A DNA stretch of 64,000 nt, from the NCBI GenBank assembly GCA_964651245.1, contig CAZYVI010000003.1, positions 178,831 through 242,830 of the forward strand, given 5' to 3'. This DNA is from Avedoeria sp964651245. GTDB taxonomy: Bacteria; Chloroflexota; Anaerolineae; Epilineales; Epilineaceae. Below the pieces are notes generated by a model, which did no database searches, was not told where the DNA came from, and worked only from the letters and a program-made list of their open reading frames with translations. This document shows, piece by piece, positions 43,848-52,524 of this stretch; the stretch's first letter is position 1; every line of letters begins with the position of its first letter. The position numbers were made by a program, and so were the translations under genes.

Positions 43848-45376
43848 CGGAGCCGGCCGCCGTCCGCCGACCGACGGCGCGATGGCCGGCCGCGGCGGCC
43901 GTCGTCGCGGCCGCGGCGGCGGTGGCGATCGGGGTGGCGCTGGAGCCGCAGCGGCTGGTCGGGGGCGAGCAGCGCTACGTGATCCCGCCCGGCACCGCGG
44001 CCCGGGCGGCGGCGGGCGAGTCGGTCGAGGACGTGGTGCCGCAGCGCGTCGACACCGTCGTCGGCCGGCCGCTCGTCGTCGAGAACCGCGACACCGCGCG
44101 CCACGTCTTCGGCCCGTTCGTCCTCGACCCCGGCCAGCGCTGGCAGCGCACGTTCGCGGTGTCGGGCGAGGTGGCGATGGCGTGCTCGCTGTTCCCGGCC
44201 ACCGGCTTCACGATCGACGTCGCGCCGCCCCCGCGCCGGGCGCCGCTGGCGACGGTCCTGGTGGCGGCCTGGCTGGCGGCGCTGACGCTCGTGGTCGCCG
44301 CCGCCGCCGGCGCGCTGGGCGTGGCGCTTGCGCTCGAAGGGGAGCGGAGCCGCGGCGGCGCGCGCTTCGGCACCGGCGCGCTGGCGCTGTTGCCGGCCGT
44401 GGTCGTCGGCACCGCGGCGCTCGACATCGTCCGGCTGACGCGCGCTGCCCGGCTGGGCGACGTGCTGGCGGGCCGGACGCCGCTCGTCTGGGCGGCGGCG
44501 GTGGCCGTGGCGATCGCTGCGGCCGTCGTCGGCCAGCTCGCTTGGCGTCCGGACGACGCGGCCGCGCGCCGGACGGCGCCGGTGGAGGCGCTGGGCGCGG
44601 TCGGGCTGGCGCTCGTCGCGCTGGCGTTGGCGTGGCTGCCGAGCGTCGGCGTCTGGGCGGCCGGGTCGGCGGCGGTCATGACGGCGGGCGGCGGCTTGCT
44701 GGCGGCGGCCGTGGTCGCCGCGGCCCGCGGCGCCGCCGACGGTCGCCGGCTGGGTCCGACGGTGGCGCTGCCCGGCTTCGTGCTGTTCGCGGCCGCGCTG
44801 CCGATCGGCCCGCTGACGCCGCCGGTGCAGGCGCTGGCGGCGGTGCCGGCGCTGGCGGCCGGCCTCGGCCTCGTCGTGGTGGCCCGCCGCCAGCGGGCGT
44901 GCGGCGCGTCGGCGGCGGCGGTGGTGGGCGCGGCCAGCGTGCTCGTGCTCGTCGTGGCCGGCGGCGGCCTCTACGCCGCGCTGCTGCGACACCTCAACGC
45001 CATCACGCTGCCGATCACCGGCACCCCGGTGACCACCAGCACCGCCTCGATCGCCCGCGGCGCGGCGCGCTGGGCCGACGAGTGCGCCGCCTGCCACGGC
45101 CCCGACGACGCCGCTGCCTACGCCCGCCTCGACACCGCGCGCCTGCTCGAGGTCATGACCTTCGGCACCCCGGACGGCCCTGACGGCGCGCCCGGCATGC
45201 CGGCGCTCATGTACCGGCTCGACGTGTTCGCGCGGGGGGATGTCATGAACTACCTGCGGTCGATCGACCGCCCCGCCGGCGCGGGCATGCCCGATGGCGC
45301 GGGCACCGCGGACAACGACGGACCCGCGAACGACGCGGGCGCCGCGGGCGACGACGGACCCGCGAACGCCCCGTAG
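43844..45376 (+). CDS. Cupredoxin-like, polytopic membrane, cytochrome c fusion protein
   Basis: A 510-residue membrane protein starting at GTG 43844, overlapping the SCO1 stop. An anchor helix is followed by an exported beta domain (about 35-128) with RHVFGPFVLDPGQ and ACSLFPATGFTID, which looks like a cupredoxin fold. About eight hydrophobic helices follow (about 130-395), then a class I cytochrome c domain with CAACH at 414-418 and a downstream MPALMYRLD that can supply the axial Met. A Gly/Asp/Ala-rich tail ends at a stop codon that lies inside an inverted repeat. The combination suggests a membrane electron carrier near a cytochrome oxidase. Confidence 0.7.
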   Translation: MTEPAAVRRPTARWPAAAAVVAAAAAVAIGVALEPQRLVGGEQRYVIPPGTAARAAAGESVEDVVPQRVDTVVGRPLVVENRDTARHVFGPFVLDPGQRWQRTFAVSGEVAMACSLFPATGFTIDVAPPPRRAPLATVLVAAWLAALTLVVAAAAGALGVALALEGERSRGGARFGTGALALLPAVVVGTAALDIVRLTRAARLGDVLAGRTPLVWAAAVAVAIAAAVVGQLAWRPDDAAARRTAPVEALGAVGLALVALALAWLPSVGVWAAGSAAVMTAGGGLLAAAVVAAARGAADGRRLGPTVALPGFVLFAAALPIGPLTPPVQALAAVPALAAGLGLVVVARRQRACGASAAAVVGAASVLVLVVAGGGLYAALLRHLNAITLPITGTPVTTSTASIARGAARWADECAACHGPDDAAAYARLDTARLLEVMTFGTPDGPDGAPGMPALMYRLDVFARGDVMNYLRSIDRPAGAGMPDGAGTADNDGPANDAGAAGDDGPANAP

Positions 45377-45554
45377 GGGCCGACCCCCGTGTCGGCCCTC
45401 CTCGGCCACCCCACCCCCCACGCCCCACCCCCCCCCAACCCCCGCGCACCCCCACCGTCTGCCGGCCGGCGCGGGGGTGCGATGGCCCATCCGGGGGGTG
45501 GGGGGTGTGGGGGGGTTGGGGGGGGGCCGACGCGGGGGTCGGCCCCTACGGGGC
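45368..45554. repeat. 187-bp fold-back element with 31-bp inverted ends
   Basis: Left arm 45368-45398 and right arm 45524-45554 are inverted copies with one mismatch, beginning GCCCCGTAGGGGCCGACCCC. The 125 bp between are C-rich on the left and G-rich on the right and can also pair. The left TAG is the stop codon of the cytochrome fusion gene; the right arm supplies the TAG of the convergent Tag gene, so both proteins end in Ala-Pro. The GTAGGGGC outer motif is shared with the palindromes in dnaE and hom. Confidence 0.85.
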
Positions 45555-46022
45555 GTATTTGGCGCGTTGTTTTTCGGTGACGGGGCCGATGTCGTAGCCG
45601 GTGGCATACAACCAATTGCGGGCGCCGGCCTCGCTGATGTACGCGAACTGGTCGGCCAGGGTCTTGGCGGCGCCGTCGACGCCGCGGGCGGCGAAGAGGG
45701 CGTCGAGCCAGACGGCGAACGAGCCGTGGGCGCTGGCGAGCGCGGCCATCGTCTCGGCGTTGACGACGACGGCCTCGATGCGCTTGCGGTTGCGGATGAT
45801 GCGGGCGTCGTCCATCAAGCGGTCGACGTCGGCCGGCGTCATGGCCGCCACGCGGGCCGGGTCGAAGCCGTGGAAGACCTCGCGGAAGGCTGGCCACTTG
45901 TTGTCGACGACCTGGCGGTTCAGGCCGCCCATGAAGAGGATGCGGCTGGCGCTCTCGAGGAAGCCGGCGTCGTCGGCCGGGCGGACGGGGTCGTGGCACG
46001 GGGTGGCGGGCGATCCGGGCAT
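45546..46022 (-). CDS. DNA-3-methyladenine glycosylase I family protein
   Basis: A 158-residue protein of the Tag family (HhH-GPD superfamily), which excises 3-methyladenine from alkylated DNA. Seen: SRILFMGGLNRQVVDNKWPAF, FREVFHGFDPARVAAMTPAD, and IIRNRKRIEAVVVNA, the most recognisable Tag segment. It is shorter than E. coli Tag (187) at the C-terminus, and the zinc-binding Cys/His set of Tag is not evident, so activity is uncertain. Its last codons and stop lie in the right arm of a fold-back repeat. Confidence 0.8.
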   Translation of the reverse strand: MPGSPATPCHDPVRPADDAGFLESASRILFMGGLNRQVVDNKWPAFREVFHGFDPARVAAMTPADVDRLMDDARIIRNRKRIEAVVVNAETMAALASAHGSFAVWLDALFAARGVDGAAKTLADQFAYISEAGARNWLYATGYDIGPVTEKQRAKYAP

Positions 46023-46136
46023 CGGACGGCTCCTGGCGGGCGGTGCGGCGGGCGCACGGCGACGTGTTCGCGGCCGGGGCGGGGCGGAGCCCGTCGGGGC
46101 GGGCGGGGTCGGCGCGCCGGGCCCGGCCCGGCCATT

Positions 46137-48398
46137 CTAGCGGCGATCGACGGGGGCGGCCCCGACCGGCGCCGCGAGGCGAATGCGGGCGTCGGCGATG
46201 ACGCAGCCCAGGCCGGCGCCGCGGGCGAAGACCGGGTTGAGGTCGAGCTCGGCCACCTCCGGCAGCTCGTCGACGAGCCGCGACAGCCGCAACAGCAGCT
46301 CGGCCAGGGCGTCGATGTCGGCGGCCGGGTGGCCGCGGTAGCCCTGGAGGAGGCGGAAGCCGCGGATGGCGCGGATCATCTCGGCCGCGTCGGCTTCGTC
46401 CAGCGGGGCCACGCGGAACGTGACATCGCCCAGGATCTCGACGTGGATGCCGCCGAGGCCGAACGCGACGAGCGCGCCGAAGACCGGGTCGACCGCCGCC
46501 CCGGCCATCACCTCGACGCCGCCGCGCAGCATCGGCTGGACGAGCGCGCCGTCCATGTCGGCCAGGCGGCCGTCGCGCGCCAGGCGGTCGCGGATGGCGT
46601 CGAACGCGCCGCGGACGGCGGCCGCGTCGGTCAGGTCGAGCCGGACGGCGTCGAGCTCGGTCTTGTGGACGATCGTGTGCGACGCCAGCTTTAGCGCCAC
46701 TGGGTAGCCGATCGCCTCGGCCAACCGGACGGCGTCGTCGGCGGTGGCGGCGACGCCGCCGGGGGCGATCGGCAGCCCGAACGCGGCGACGACGTCGCGG
46801 ACCTCGCCCGCCGTCAGCCAGCCCCCGCCGCGCGCGGCCAGCGCGGCGTCGCAGACACGGCGGGCGGCGCCGGCATCGACGCCGGCCAGCGCGGGCGGCG
46901 TGCCGGCCGGCCGCGCCCGCCACGCGCCGTGGGCGGCCGCCTTGGCCAGCGCGGCGGCGGCCGTCTCGGGGAACCGGTGGACCGGGATGGCGGTGTCGCC
47001 GCTGGGCAGCGGGCGCTCGGGGGCGGCGTCGGGCCCGGGCAGCAGGCAGGCAATCACGGGCGGCGCGGCGATGCCGGCGGCGCGCGCCTCGGCGACGGCG
47101 CCGGCGATGGCGGCGGTGACGTCGGCGGTCGGGTGGAGGCCGAGCGGGATGTGGAGGACGATGAGGCTGTCGACGTCGCCGCTGGCGAGCACGGGGCCGA
47201 TGGCGTGGGCGAACGTGGCGGGGTCGGCGGTGGCGATGAGGTCGACCGGATTGCCGGTGGCGGCGTGGGCCGGCAGGCGCGCCGCCAGCGCGGCGCGGGT
47301 GGCGTCCGACAGCGTCGGGACGACGAGGCCGGCGGCCTGGCAGGCGTCGGCGCACAGGATGCCCGGCCCGCCAGCGTTCGTGACGATGCCGACGCGCGGA
47401 CCGGGCGGCAGCGGCTGGTGGTCGAGCAGCGTGGCCAGGTGGAACAGCTCGTCGAGCGTGCCGGCCCGCAGCACGCCGGTCTGGTGGAACAGCGCGTCGA
47501 TGCCGACGTCGTTGGCCGCCAGGGCGGCGGTGTGCGAGGCCGAGGCGCGCTGTCCGGCCTGGGTGCGGCCGCTCTTGAGGGCGACGATCGGCTTGCGCCG
47601 GCCTACGGCGCGGGCCAGCCGGGCGAAGTGGCGGGCGTTGCCGAACGACTCCAGGTAGAGGAGGATGACGCGGGTGCGCGGGTCGTCGCCCCAGTACGCC
47701 ACGAGGTCGTTGCTCGAGACGTCGGCGCGGTTGCCCAGGCTGACGAACGCCGACAGCCCCAGCCCGCGCTCTTCGGCCAGCGCCAGCACGGCCAGGCCGA
47801 GCGCGCCGCTCTCCGACGCCATGGCGACGCGGCCGGCGGCCGGGTAGAGTGGGGCGAAGGTGGCGTTGAGGCGCACGGCCGGGTCCGTCGAGACGACGCC
47901 CAGGCAGTTTGGCCCGACCATGCGCATGCCGTGGCCGCGCACCGTGGCCAGCAGCGCCGCCTGCCGCGCCGCGCCGGCTGCGTCGTGCTCGGCAAAGCCG
48001 GCGCTGATCACCACGACGGCCGGTACGGCGCGCCGAGCGCAGGCGTCGATCGCCGCCTGCACCGCCTCGGCCGGCCGGACGATGACCGCCAGCGTCGGCG
48101 CCTCCGGCAGCGCGTCGACATCGGCGTAGGCCGCCACGCCGGCGATCGACTCGCCGGCCGCCGCCGCCCGCGGGTTCACGGCGTAGAGGCGCCCAGTGAA
48201 CCCGGCCGCGACGAGCGACCGCACCAACTGGTGGCCGACCGTCCCGGACTCGCGCGAGGCGCCGACGACGGCGACGGAGGCGGGGGCGAAGAAGGGGCGC
48301 AGCGAGGCGGCGGCGGCATCGACCTGCGCGCGAACGCTCGAGGCGTTGGGGTCGCCGGGCACGACGGCGGCGGCGGGCGACGGAGGCGCGGTCGGCAT
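46137..48398 (-). CDS. ADP-forming acetyl/acyl-CoA synthetase (alpha-beta fusion)
   Basis: A 753-residue NDP-forming acyl-CoA synthetase that interconverts acyl-CoA, ADP and phosphate with acid and ATP (substrate-level phosphorylation). Domains in order: CoA-binding Rossmann (about 35-135; SVAVVGASRESGTVGHQL), a succinyl-CoA-ligase-like part (about 140-470; GPNCLGVVST, phosphorylated His in SASHTAALA near 290, IVTNAGGPGILCADAC), and a C-terminal ATP-grasp domain (about 530-750; IGYPVALKLASHTIVHKTE). All catalytic landmarks seem intact. The exact acid is not predictable. It stands alone, 88 bp before the tRNA-Lys gene on the other strand. Confidence 0.92.
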   Translation of the reverse strand: MPTAPPSPAAAVVPGDPNASSVRAQVDAAAASLRPFFAPASVAVVGASRESGTVGHQLVRSLVAAGFTGRLYAVNPRAAAAGESIAGVAAYADVDALPEAPTLAVIVRPAEAVQAAIDACARRAVPAVVVISAGFAEHDAAGAARQAALLATVRGHGMRMVGPNCLGVVSTDPAVRLNATFAPLYPAAGRVAMASESGALGLAVLALAEERGLGLSAFVSLGNRADVSSNDLVAYWGDDPRTRVILLYLESFGNARHFARLARAVGRRKPIVALKSGRTQAGQRASASHTAALAANDVGIDALFHQTGVLRAGTLDELFHLATLLDHQPLPPGPRVGIVTNAGGPGILCADACQAAGLVVPTLSDATRAALAARLPAHAATGNPVDLIATADPATFAHAIGPVLASGDVDSLIVLHIPLGLHPTADVTAAIAGAVAEARAAGIAAPPVIACLLPGPDAAPERPLPSGDTAIPVHRFPETAAAALAKAAAHGAWRARPAGTPPALAGVDAGAARRVCDAALAARGGGWLTAGEVRDVVAAFGLPIAPGGVAATADDAVRLAEAIGYPVALKLASHTIVHKTELDAVRLDLTDAAAVRGAFDAIRDRLARDGRLADMDGALVQPMLRGGVEVMAGAAVDPVFGALVAFGLGGIHVEILGDVTFRVAPLDEADAAEMIRAIRGFRLLQGYRGHPAADIDALAELLLRLSRLVDELPEVAELDLNPVFARGAGLGCVIADARIRLAAPVGAAPVDRR

Positions 48399-48486
48399 GG
48401 CGATCCTCGGCGGCAGCCACGGCGCCCGGCGGGCGGGGTGGCGAGGCGGTCGGCGGCGGTTATACTAGCCGCGCGCACAGCACCAC

Positions 48487-48558
48487 GCCCCTCTAGCTCA
48501 ATGGTAGAGCAGTGGACTTTTAATCCGTTGGTTCTGGGTTCGAATCCCAGGGGGGGTA
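48487..48558 (+). tRNA. tRNA-Lys (anticodon TTT)
   Basis: A 72-nt cloverleaf: acceptor GCCCCTC / GGGGGGT with a G-U end pair, D arm GCTC/GAGC, anticodon arm GTGGA / TCCGT with loop CTTTTAA giving anticodon TTT (48519-48521). The T arm is CTGGG / CCCAG with TTCGAAT. The discriminator is A and CC follows, then T, so the CCA end is not fully encoded. The integrase next to it marks it as the integration site. Confidence 0.95.
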
Positions 48559-48636
48559 CCTTGATTTTACGGGCAGAAACGGGTCTCGCCGGCCAGAAGC
48601 GTAGCACATTCCAGGGCGTTGACCCTAATCCTGACC

Positions 48637-49779
48637 CTAACGCGCCGTCGGCCCTGTCTGAGCGCCCTTGCCAAACAGCGCGTCCATGCGATCGGCCGCT
48701 TCCTGCTTGAGCGACGGCATGACGTGCGCGTAGGTGTTCATGGTCAGGCTGATCTGGCTGTGTCCGAGCGTCTCCATGACGACACGCGCACTGACACCCT
48801 GCGCCAGGAGGAACGAGGCGCAGCCGTGACGGAGGTCATGCACCCGCATCGGCCGCACGCCCGCCTGCGCGAGCACGCGCTTGAATGCGTGGTTGACGTT
48901 GGACATGTCGAGCGGGCCGCCGTGGTCGGTGGCAAACACCAGATCCCAGTCCTGCCACTGCTCACCGGCGCGTAGTCGCGCCCGACCCTGCGCCGCCCGG
49001 TGCTGCCGTAGTGCGGCCATGACGAACGTCGGCAGCCGCAGCGTACGCCGCGACGCCTCCGACTTCGGTGGGGTCAGTTTGAAGGTGCCCTCGATCCGTT
49101 GCAGGGTGTGGCGCACGGTCAGCTGCCCGTCGTCCAAGTGCACGTCCTCCCAGCGGAGGCCGAGAGCCTCACCAAGGCGTAGCCCCAGGCCCAGCAACGT
49201 CATGAACAGCGCCTGGAGTCGATGACCTTCAAGCGCCGCAAGGAGCGCCGTCGCCTCAGCCTCCGTGATCGGCTCGACGCGGAAGCGCTCGGCCTTGGGC
49301 GGGTCGATGAGCGTCGCGACGTTGCGCGCCACGAGATCCCAGCGCATGGCCTGGTTGAGCGCCCGGCGAAGCGTGGCCCGTATGCGCAGCACGGTACCTG
49401 GCGCGAGGCCGGAGGCCACGAGCTCGTTCAGCAGGCGCTGTACATGCAGCGGCTGCAGCTTCGCCAGCGGCACCTTGCCCAGGGCCGGTGAGAGGTGCAC
49501 CCGCACGTGGCTTTCGTAGCTTTGGTACGTGCCGGGTCGTACGGAGGCCTTCACCGAGGACTCCAGCCAGGTCTCCAGATACTGCCCGACGGTCAACCGG
49601 TCGCTGGTGAGGGGGATGCCCCGCTCGACGTCAGCCAGAGCCGCCCGCAGCTTCCGCGACGCCTCCTCACGAGTGCGACCGTACACCGAGCGCTGACGCC
49701 CATCCACGGTGAAGCGCGCTTCCCAGCGTCGGTCACTACGCTTGCGAATCGTGCCCTCGTTGCTCCCGCGCCGCGTCAC
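48637..49779 (-). CDS. Tyrosine recombinase / phage-type integrase
   Basis: A 380-residue site-specific integrase. An N-terminal AP2-like arm-binding segment (IRKRSDRRWEARFTVDGRQR) precedes an SAM-like core-binding domain (about 60-150, TVGQYLETWL) and the catalytic domain. The active-site set is complete: R201 (GLRLGEAL), H314 and R317 (HDLRHG), H340 (LGHSQ) and Y350 (NTYAHV). The GTG start follows GAGGTGA. The gene ends 79 bp from the tRNA-Lys, oriented toward it, the normal position for a tRNA-targeting integrase. Confidence 0.96.
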   Translation of the reverse strand: MTRRGSNEGTIRKRSDRRWEARFTVDGRQRSVYGRTREEASRKLRAALADVERGIPLTSDRLTVGQYLETWLESSVKASVRPGTYQSYESHVRVHLSPALGKVPLAKLQPLHVQRLLNELVASGLAPGTVLRIRATLRRALNQAMRWDLVARNVATLIDPPKAERFRVEPITEAEATALLAALEGHRLQALFMTLLGLGLRLGEALGLRWEDVHLDDGQLTVRHTLQRIEGTFKLTPPKSEASRRTLRLPTFVMAALRQHRAAQGRARLRAGEQWQDWDLVFATDHGGPLDMSNVNHAFKRVLAQAGVRPMRVHDLRHGCASFLLAQGVSARVVMETLGHSQISLTMNTYAHVMPSLKQEAADRMDALFGKGAQTGPTAR

Positions 49780-49878
49780 CGTTCACCTCACCGTGCTTAC
49801 ACAACGTCGGCCGAGTATAGCACCTACGGGTGCCCCGTGTTGGCCGAGGCATATGCAACGTCGCACGAGTCAACATGG

Positions 49879-49907
49879 TTTACACATGCGACACCGCTTG
49901 ATATAAT
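49879..49907 (+). promoter_or_regulatory. Strong sigma70-like promoter, rightward
   Basis: TTTACA (49879-49884), 17-bp spacer and a perfect TATAAT (49902-49907). It reads toward the accessory genes beginning at 49982 and is divergent from the integrase. Confidence 0.65.
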
Positions 49908-49981
49908 GCACGTTCGCATGAGACACCGTTGGGACATCATGCATCAACGCAGTAGTCACGTTATAAGTTCACACCGCACGC

Positions 49982-50425
49982 GTGGAACAGGAGTCACCGC
50001 CTCACTTTGATCATCGCGCTGCCCGAGCGGCCCATCGCGTGTATCGCAATCGTCAGCGCATTCAGGTGTTGCAGGGGCGTCTTGAGCGCGCGACAGGTGA
50101 CGTGCTCGTTGCGCTCGCCCTTGCGCAACAGACGCATGCGATCATAGGTCTCTACGACGTCGTGCTCGACGACGACGAGACACTTCACGTCACCCCACTC
50201 CCCAATCCAGATGTATACCAACCTGCATTGCCAGAGCTGTCGGGAGATGTCCTGGCCCCGACGCTGTCCCCTGAGGAGACAGCGCTTCTCGCCCGTACGG
50301 AGGCAGGTGACGTCCCGTGTCCGTGGTGTGCGACCGCACTCCATGGGTCGATCGTTCAGCTCGGCCCTCAAGCAACCGTCCACTTAGAATGTCCGAGCCC
50401 AACGTGTAGCTTCGAGGAGCTTTAG
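49982..50425 (+). CDS. Small protein with C-terminal zinc-ribbon-like motif
   Basis: A 147-residue protein of unknown function, first gene after the rightward promoter. The N-terminal half is helical and basic (AARAAHRVYRNRQRIQVLQG). The C-terminal part has CPWC and, about 25 residues later, CPSPTC, a spacing suited to one zinc site. The GTG start lacks a clear ribosome site, so the start is uncertain. The RadC-like gene follows after 15 bp. Confidence 0.55.
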   Translation: MEQESPPHFDHRAARAAHRVYRNRQRIQVLQGRLERATGDVLVALALAQQTHAIIGLYDVVLDDDETLHVTPLPNPDVYQPALPELSGDVLAPTLSPEETALLARTEAGDVPCPWCATALHGSIVQLGPQATVHLECPSPTCSFEEL

Positions 50426-50440
50426 CCGCACACATCGCAT

Positions 50441-51088
50441 ATGCCACACGAACGACCCCATACACTGTCCGCGGAGCAGCTCGCCCGCCTCACGGAGGCC
50501 GAGCTGGCCCTGTTTGGTCGGGCGATGCTTGCGGCGCTCGTCGATGCAGAGCTTGCACCACTTCTTGCCAGACACCCTGAGGGTGTCTCGCTGACCCGGC
50601 CGGACGACGTTGCTGTGCTGCTTCGACCGGAGTTGAAGGAGCTGGCTCAGGAGCACCTCCGCGTCCTTACGTTGACCCGACGCAATCAACTCCTGGGCAA
50701 TCACCTGATCTATCAGGGTACCGTGACGCACGTGCACGTGCGCCCGGCCGAGATCTTTCGCCCAGCCGTGATCCAGCAAGCTCCGGCCATCATCGTCGTC
50801 CACAACCATCCTTCGGGAGATCCCATCGCAAGTCCGGAGGACATCGCGATCACGCGCACGCTCGTTGCCGCCGGCGAATTGCTGGGTATCGAGCTGCTTG
50901 ATCACATGATCATCGCTGGCGAGGGCTACACGAGTCTCCGTGAGCAGGGCCGGATGCCCTTTGAGACGTCGTCTTCAGGACACCGCTCTGACTTCATCAG
51001 AGACGCGTACGCGGGCGATCCAGTCGATGATGGCGGTCGGGGTCTCGATGAGGACATCGACCCGTACGCTGCCTCTGACGGGCGCTAG
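50441..51088 (+). CDS. RadC-like JAB-domain protein
   Basis: A 215-residue member of the RadC family (JAB/MPN metal-dependent fold), typical of mobile elements and of unknown function. The helical N-terminus is divergent, followed by VLTLTRRNQLLGNHLIYQGT, the metal motif in VVHNHPSGDP (the JAMM-like histidines and downstream D), and LGIELLDHMIIAGEGYTSLRE. A low-complexity acidic tail (about 190-215) is extra. Genomic RadC proteins have an N-terminal HhH region that is not recognised here. Confidence 0.9.
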   Translation: MPHERPHTLSAEQLARLTEAELALFGRAMLAALVDAELAPLLARHPEGVSLTRPDDVAVLLRPELKELAQEHLRVLTLTRRNQLLGNHLIYQGTVTHVHVRPAEIFRPAVIQQAPAIIVVHNHPSGDPIASPEDIAITRTLVAAGELLGIELLDHMIIAGEGYTSLREQGRMPFETSSSGHRSDFIRDAYAGDPVDDGGRGLDEDIDPYAASDGR

Positions 51089-51149
51089 GAAGCTCGTGCG
51101 GTGAGCGTTCTTGCGTGCGCGCGGGCTCCCTCAACCTCGTCTCTTTCCT

Positions 51150-52110
51150 CTGCTGCAACTAGGCCTAAGGTCAGCTGTAACCTCTGCTCATGGAACGGCA
51201 GACCTGAGGGGGCCTCATGCTCGATGCTACGGGCTGCCGCTGTCGCGTCGTAGTGTATGGGGCGCGGCCGCCTTCAGCGGCTTCAAGGGGAGGAATTGTC
51301 GTCCTCCTCACCCACCCGCTCCGGGCCCGCTACGGCTCTCCAACAGAGAGCCGGCGTGCCCTGCGGGGCAGGATCGTCGAACGACGCGCCGTCGGTCTCT
51401 CGCCATTTCCATCCCCCACGTCGGCCGCCTTCAGCGGCCTGTTCGGTCGTCCTATGGGACGCCTCTTGGTGCGTGGGGTCTGGCTCTGTCGCGAGCCCGA
51501 CCGCCCCCGCTGCCAGCGGATGCCACCCTCGACCCGCGATCCTGGGGCATCGCGTGCCGTCACGGTGCTCGTTCCTCGTCCGTGAGCGGTCGTCATCCGT
51601 TCCCTTTGGCACTACGTGCCCGCGGCTGGCCGGCGTTCTCGCGCACCGTGGTGCGCTCGATCGCCTTCGCGGCGGCGGTCGGGCTCGCTTCGCTCACCGC
51701 TCCCTCTGTCTCCCGTGCTCTGTCACCAGCCGCCGTGCCGATCGTCGGCTGGTTCGGTCGCGTGGTCGACGACGGTCGCTCCCGACGGCGCGTAAGGCGG
51801 CATCCGCCTACGGCGGATACTGCCTGAGATGGGCTCGCTCTCTGAGTCGCTCGCCTACAGCAGCCGCCGTTCCTCCCCTTGACCCCTCCCGGCGGCTGCT
51901 GGGCACCGTGGCGACGGCCCGCCTTTGGCAGGGCCTTGCTCACGGTGCAAGAGGACAGCGTTCCGGCTGGCCGTGGCCACTCTGCGCATGTTCCGTCCTG
52001 CTGCACTTCCAGAATACCCGCCGTCCGTCGTCGTCCAGGGTCTGCGATGAACGCGCTCGCGCGCGCCCTGGACTACGCCGCCTGCGGCGGGTGTCGTGTC
52101 GCCTAACAGC
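51150..52110. ncRNA. Candidate large structured RNA (hairpin-dense, no convincing ORF)
   Basis: In the 1065-bp gap between the RadC-like and the 100-residue genes, open frames exist but give Arg/Pro/Ser-rich products with no family features. Instead there are many perfect stems. GGCCGCCTTCAGCGGC occurs twice (51266-51281, 51423-51438). CAGCAGCCGCCG (51858-51869) pairs with 51890-51901. ATCCGCC-TAC-GGCGGAT lies at 51802-51818 inside AGGC/GCCT. Others include GGCTCTC/GAGAGCC near 51335, GCGCAC-CGTG-GTGCGC near 51641, and a nested CACCGTG/CACGGTG stem at about 51904-51946. This density suggests a large ornate RNA, such as those found in phages and integrative elements. The orientation (probably +) and limits are guesses. 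Confidence 0.4.
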
Positions 52111-52153
52111 AGGACGTTATCAGTTGCTGTTGCGAAGAAAGGAGGTGAACACC

Positions 52154-52456
52154 ATGACCGAAGCACATAACGACATAGCCGACCAGGTTCTGTTCCCGCT
52201 TGGCGCGACGGTGGCTACACCGGGCGCACTGGCTGCCCTTGAGGAGGCCGGCGTCCCTCCGTACGGGTTGCTCGTCCGTCACCAGCAGGGCGACTGGGGC
52301 GACCTCGACCTCGCTGACTGCCACGCCAATGAGCTTGCGCTGCTTGATGGAACGCGCTTGTTCTCGGCGTACACGCTCCACACCTCCACGCGCGTCTGGG
52401 TTATCACGGAGGCCGATCGATCGGCCACGACGATCCTCCTTCCGGACGAGTATTGA
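52154..52456 (+). CDS. Plasmid/ICE-type conserved small protein
   Basis: A 100-residue cytosolic protein. The ATG at 52154 follows a strong GGAGGT; the much longer open frame upstream is not supported. The sequence has the recurring pattern of a family common on plasmids and integrative elements: ATPGALAALEEAGV, RHQQGDWGDLDLAD, then LFSAYTLHTSTRVWVITEADRS and a final ATTILLPDEY. Such proteins are sometimes mislabelled as restriction subunits; their role is unknown. A hairpin terminator follows directly. Confidence 0.8.
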   Translation: MTEAHNDIADQVLFPLGATVATPGALAALEEAGVPPYGLLVRHQQGDWGDLDLADCHANELALLDGTRLFSAYTLHTSTRVWVITEADRSATTILLPDEY

Positions 52457-52471
52457 TTCTCCCAGGCCTTC

Positions 52472-52497
52472 GGGCGCCTCACGGCGCCCTCCTGTTT
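52472..52497 (+). terminator. Terminator after the 100-residue gene
   Basis: Stem GGGCGCC (52472-52478) / GGCGCCC (52483-52489) with a 4-base loop, followed by TCCTGTTT. Flanking CCAGG...CCTGG and CTTC...GAAG segments may extend it. Confidence 0.6.
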
Positions 52498-52524
52498 GAA
52501 GGCTTTCCTGGACCTGATCGTGTG

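Noticed and set aside
45243..45560. ORFs across the C- and G-rich tract
   Set aside because: They translate the fold-back repeat and give Gly/Pro/Arg homopolymers.
51111..51827. 238-codon frame, and the 5' part of the frame 51257-52456
   Set aside because: Arg/Pro/Ser-rich with no family features, several competing frames and hairpins throughout; only the last 100 codons (52154-52456) are supported.
51089..52150. Group II intron
   Set aside because: No domain V consensus, no reverse transcriptase and no intron boundary sequences were recognised.
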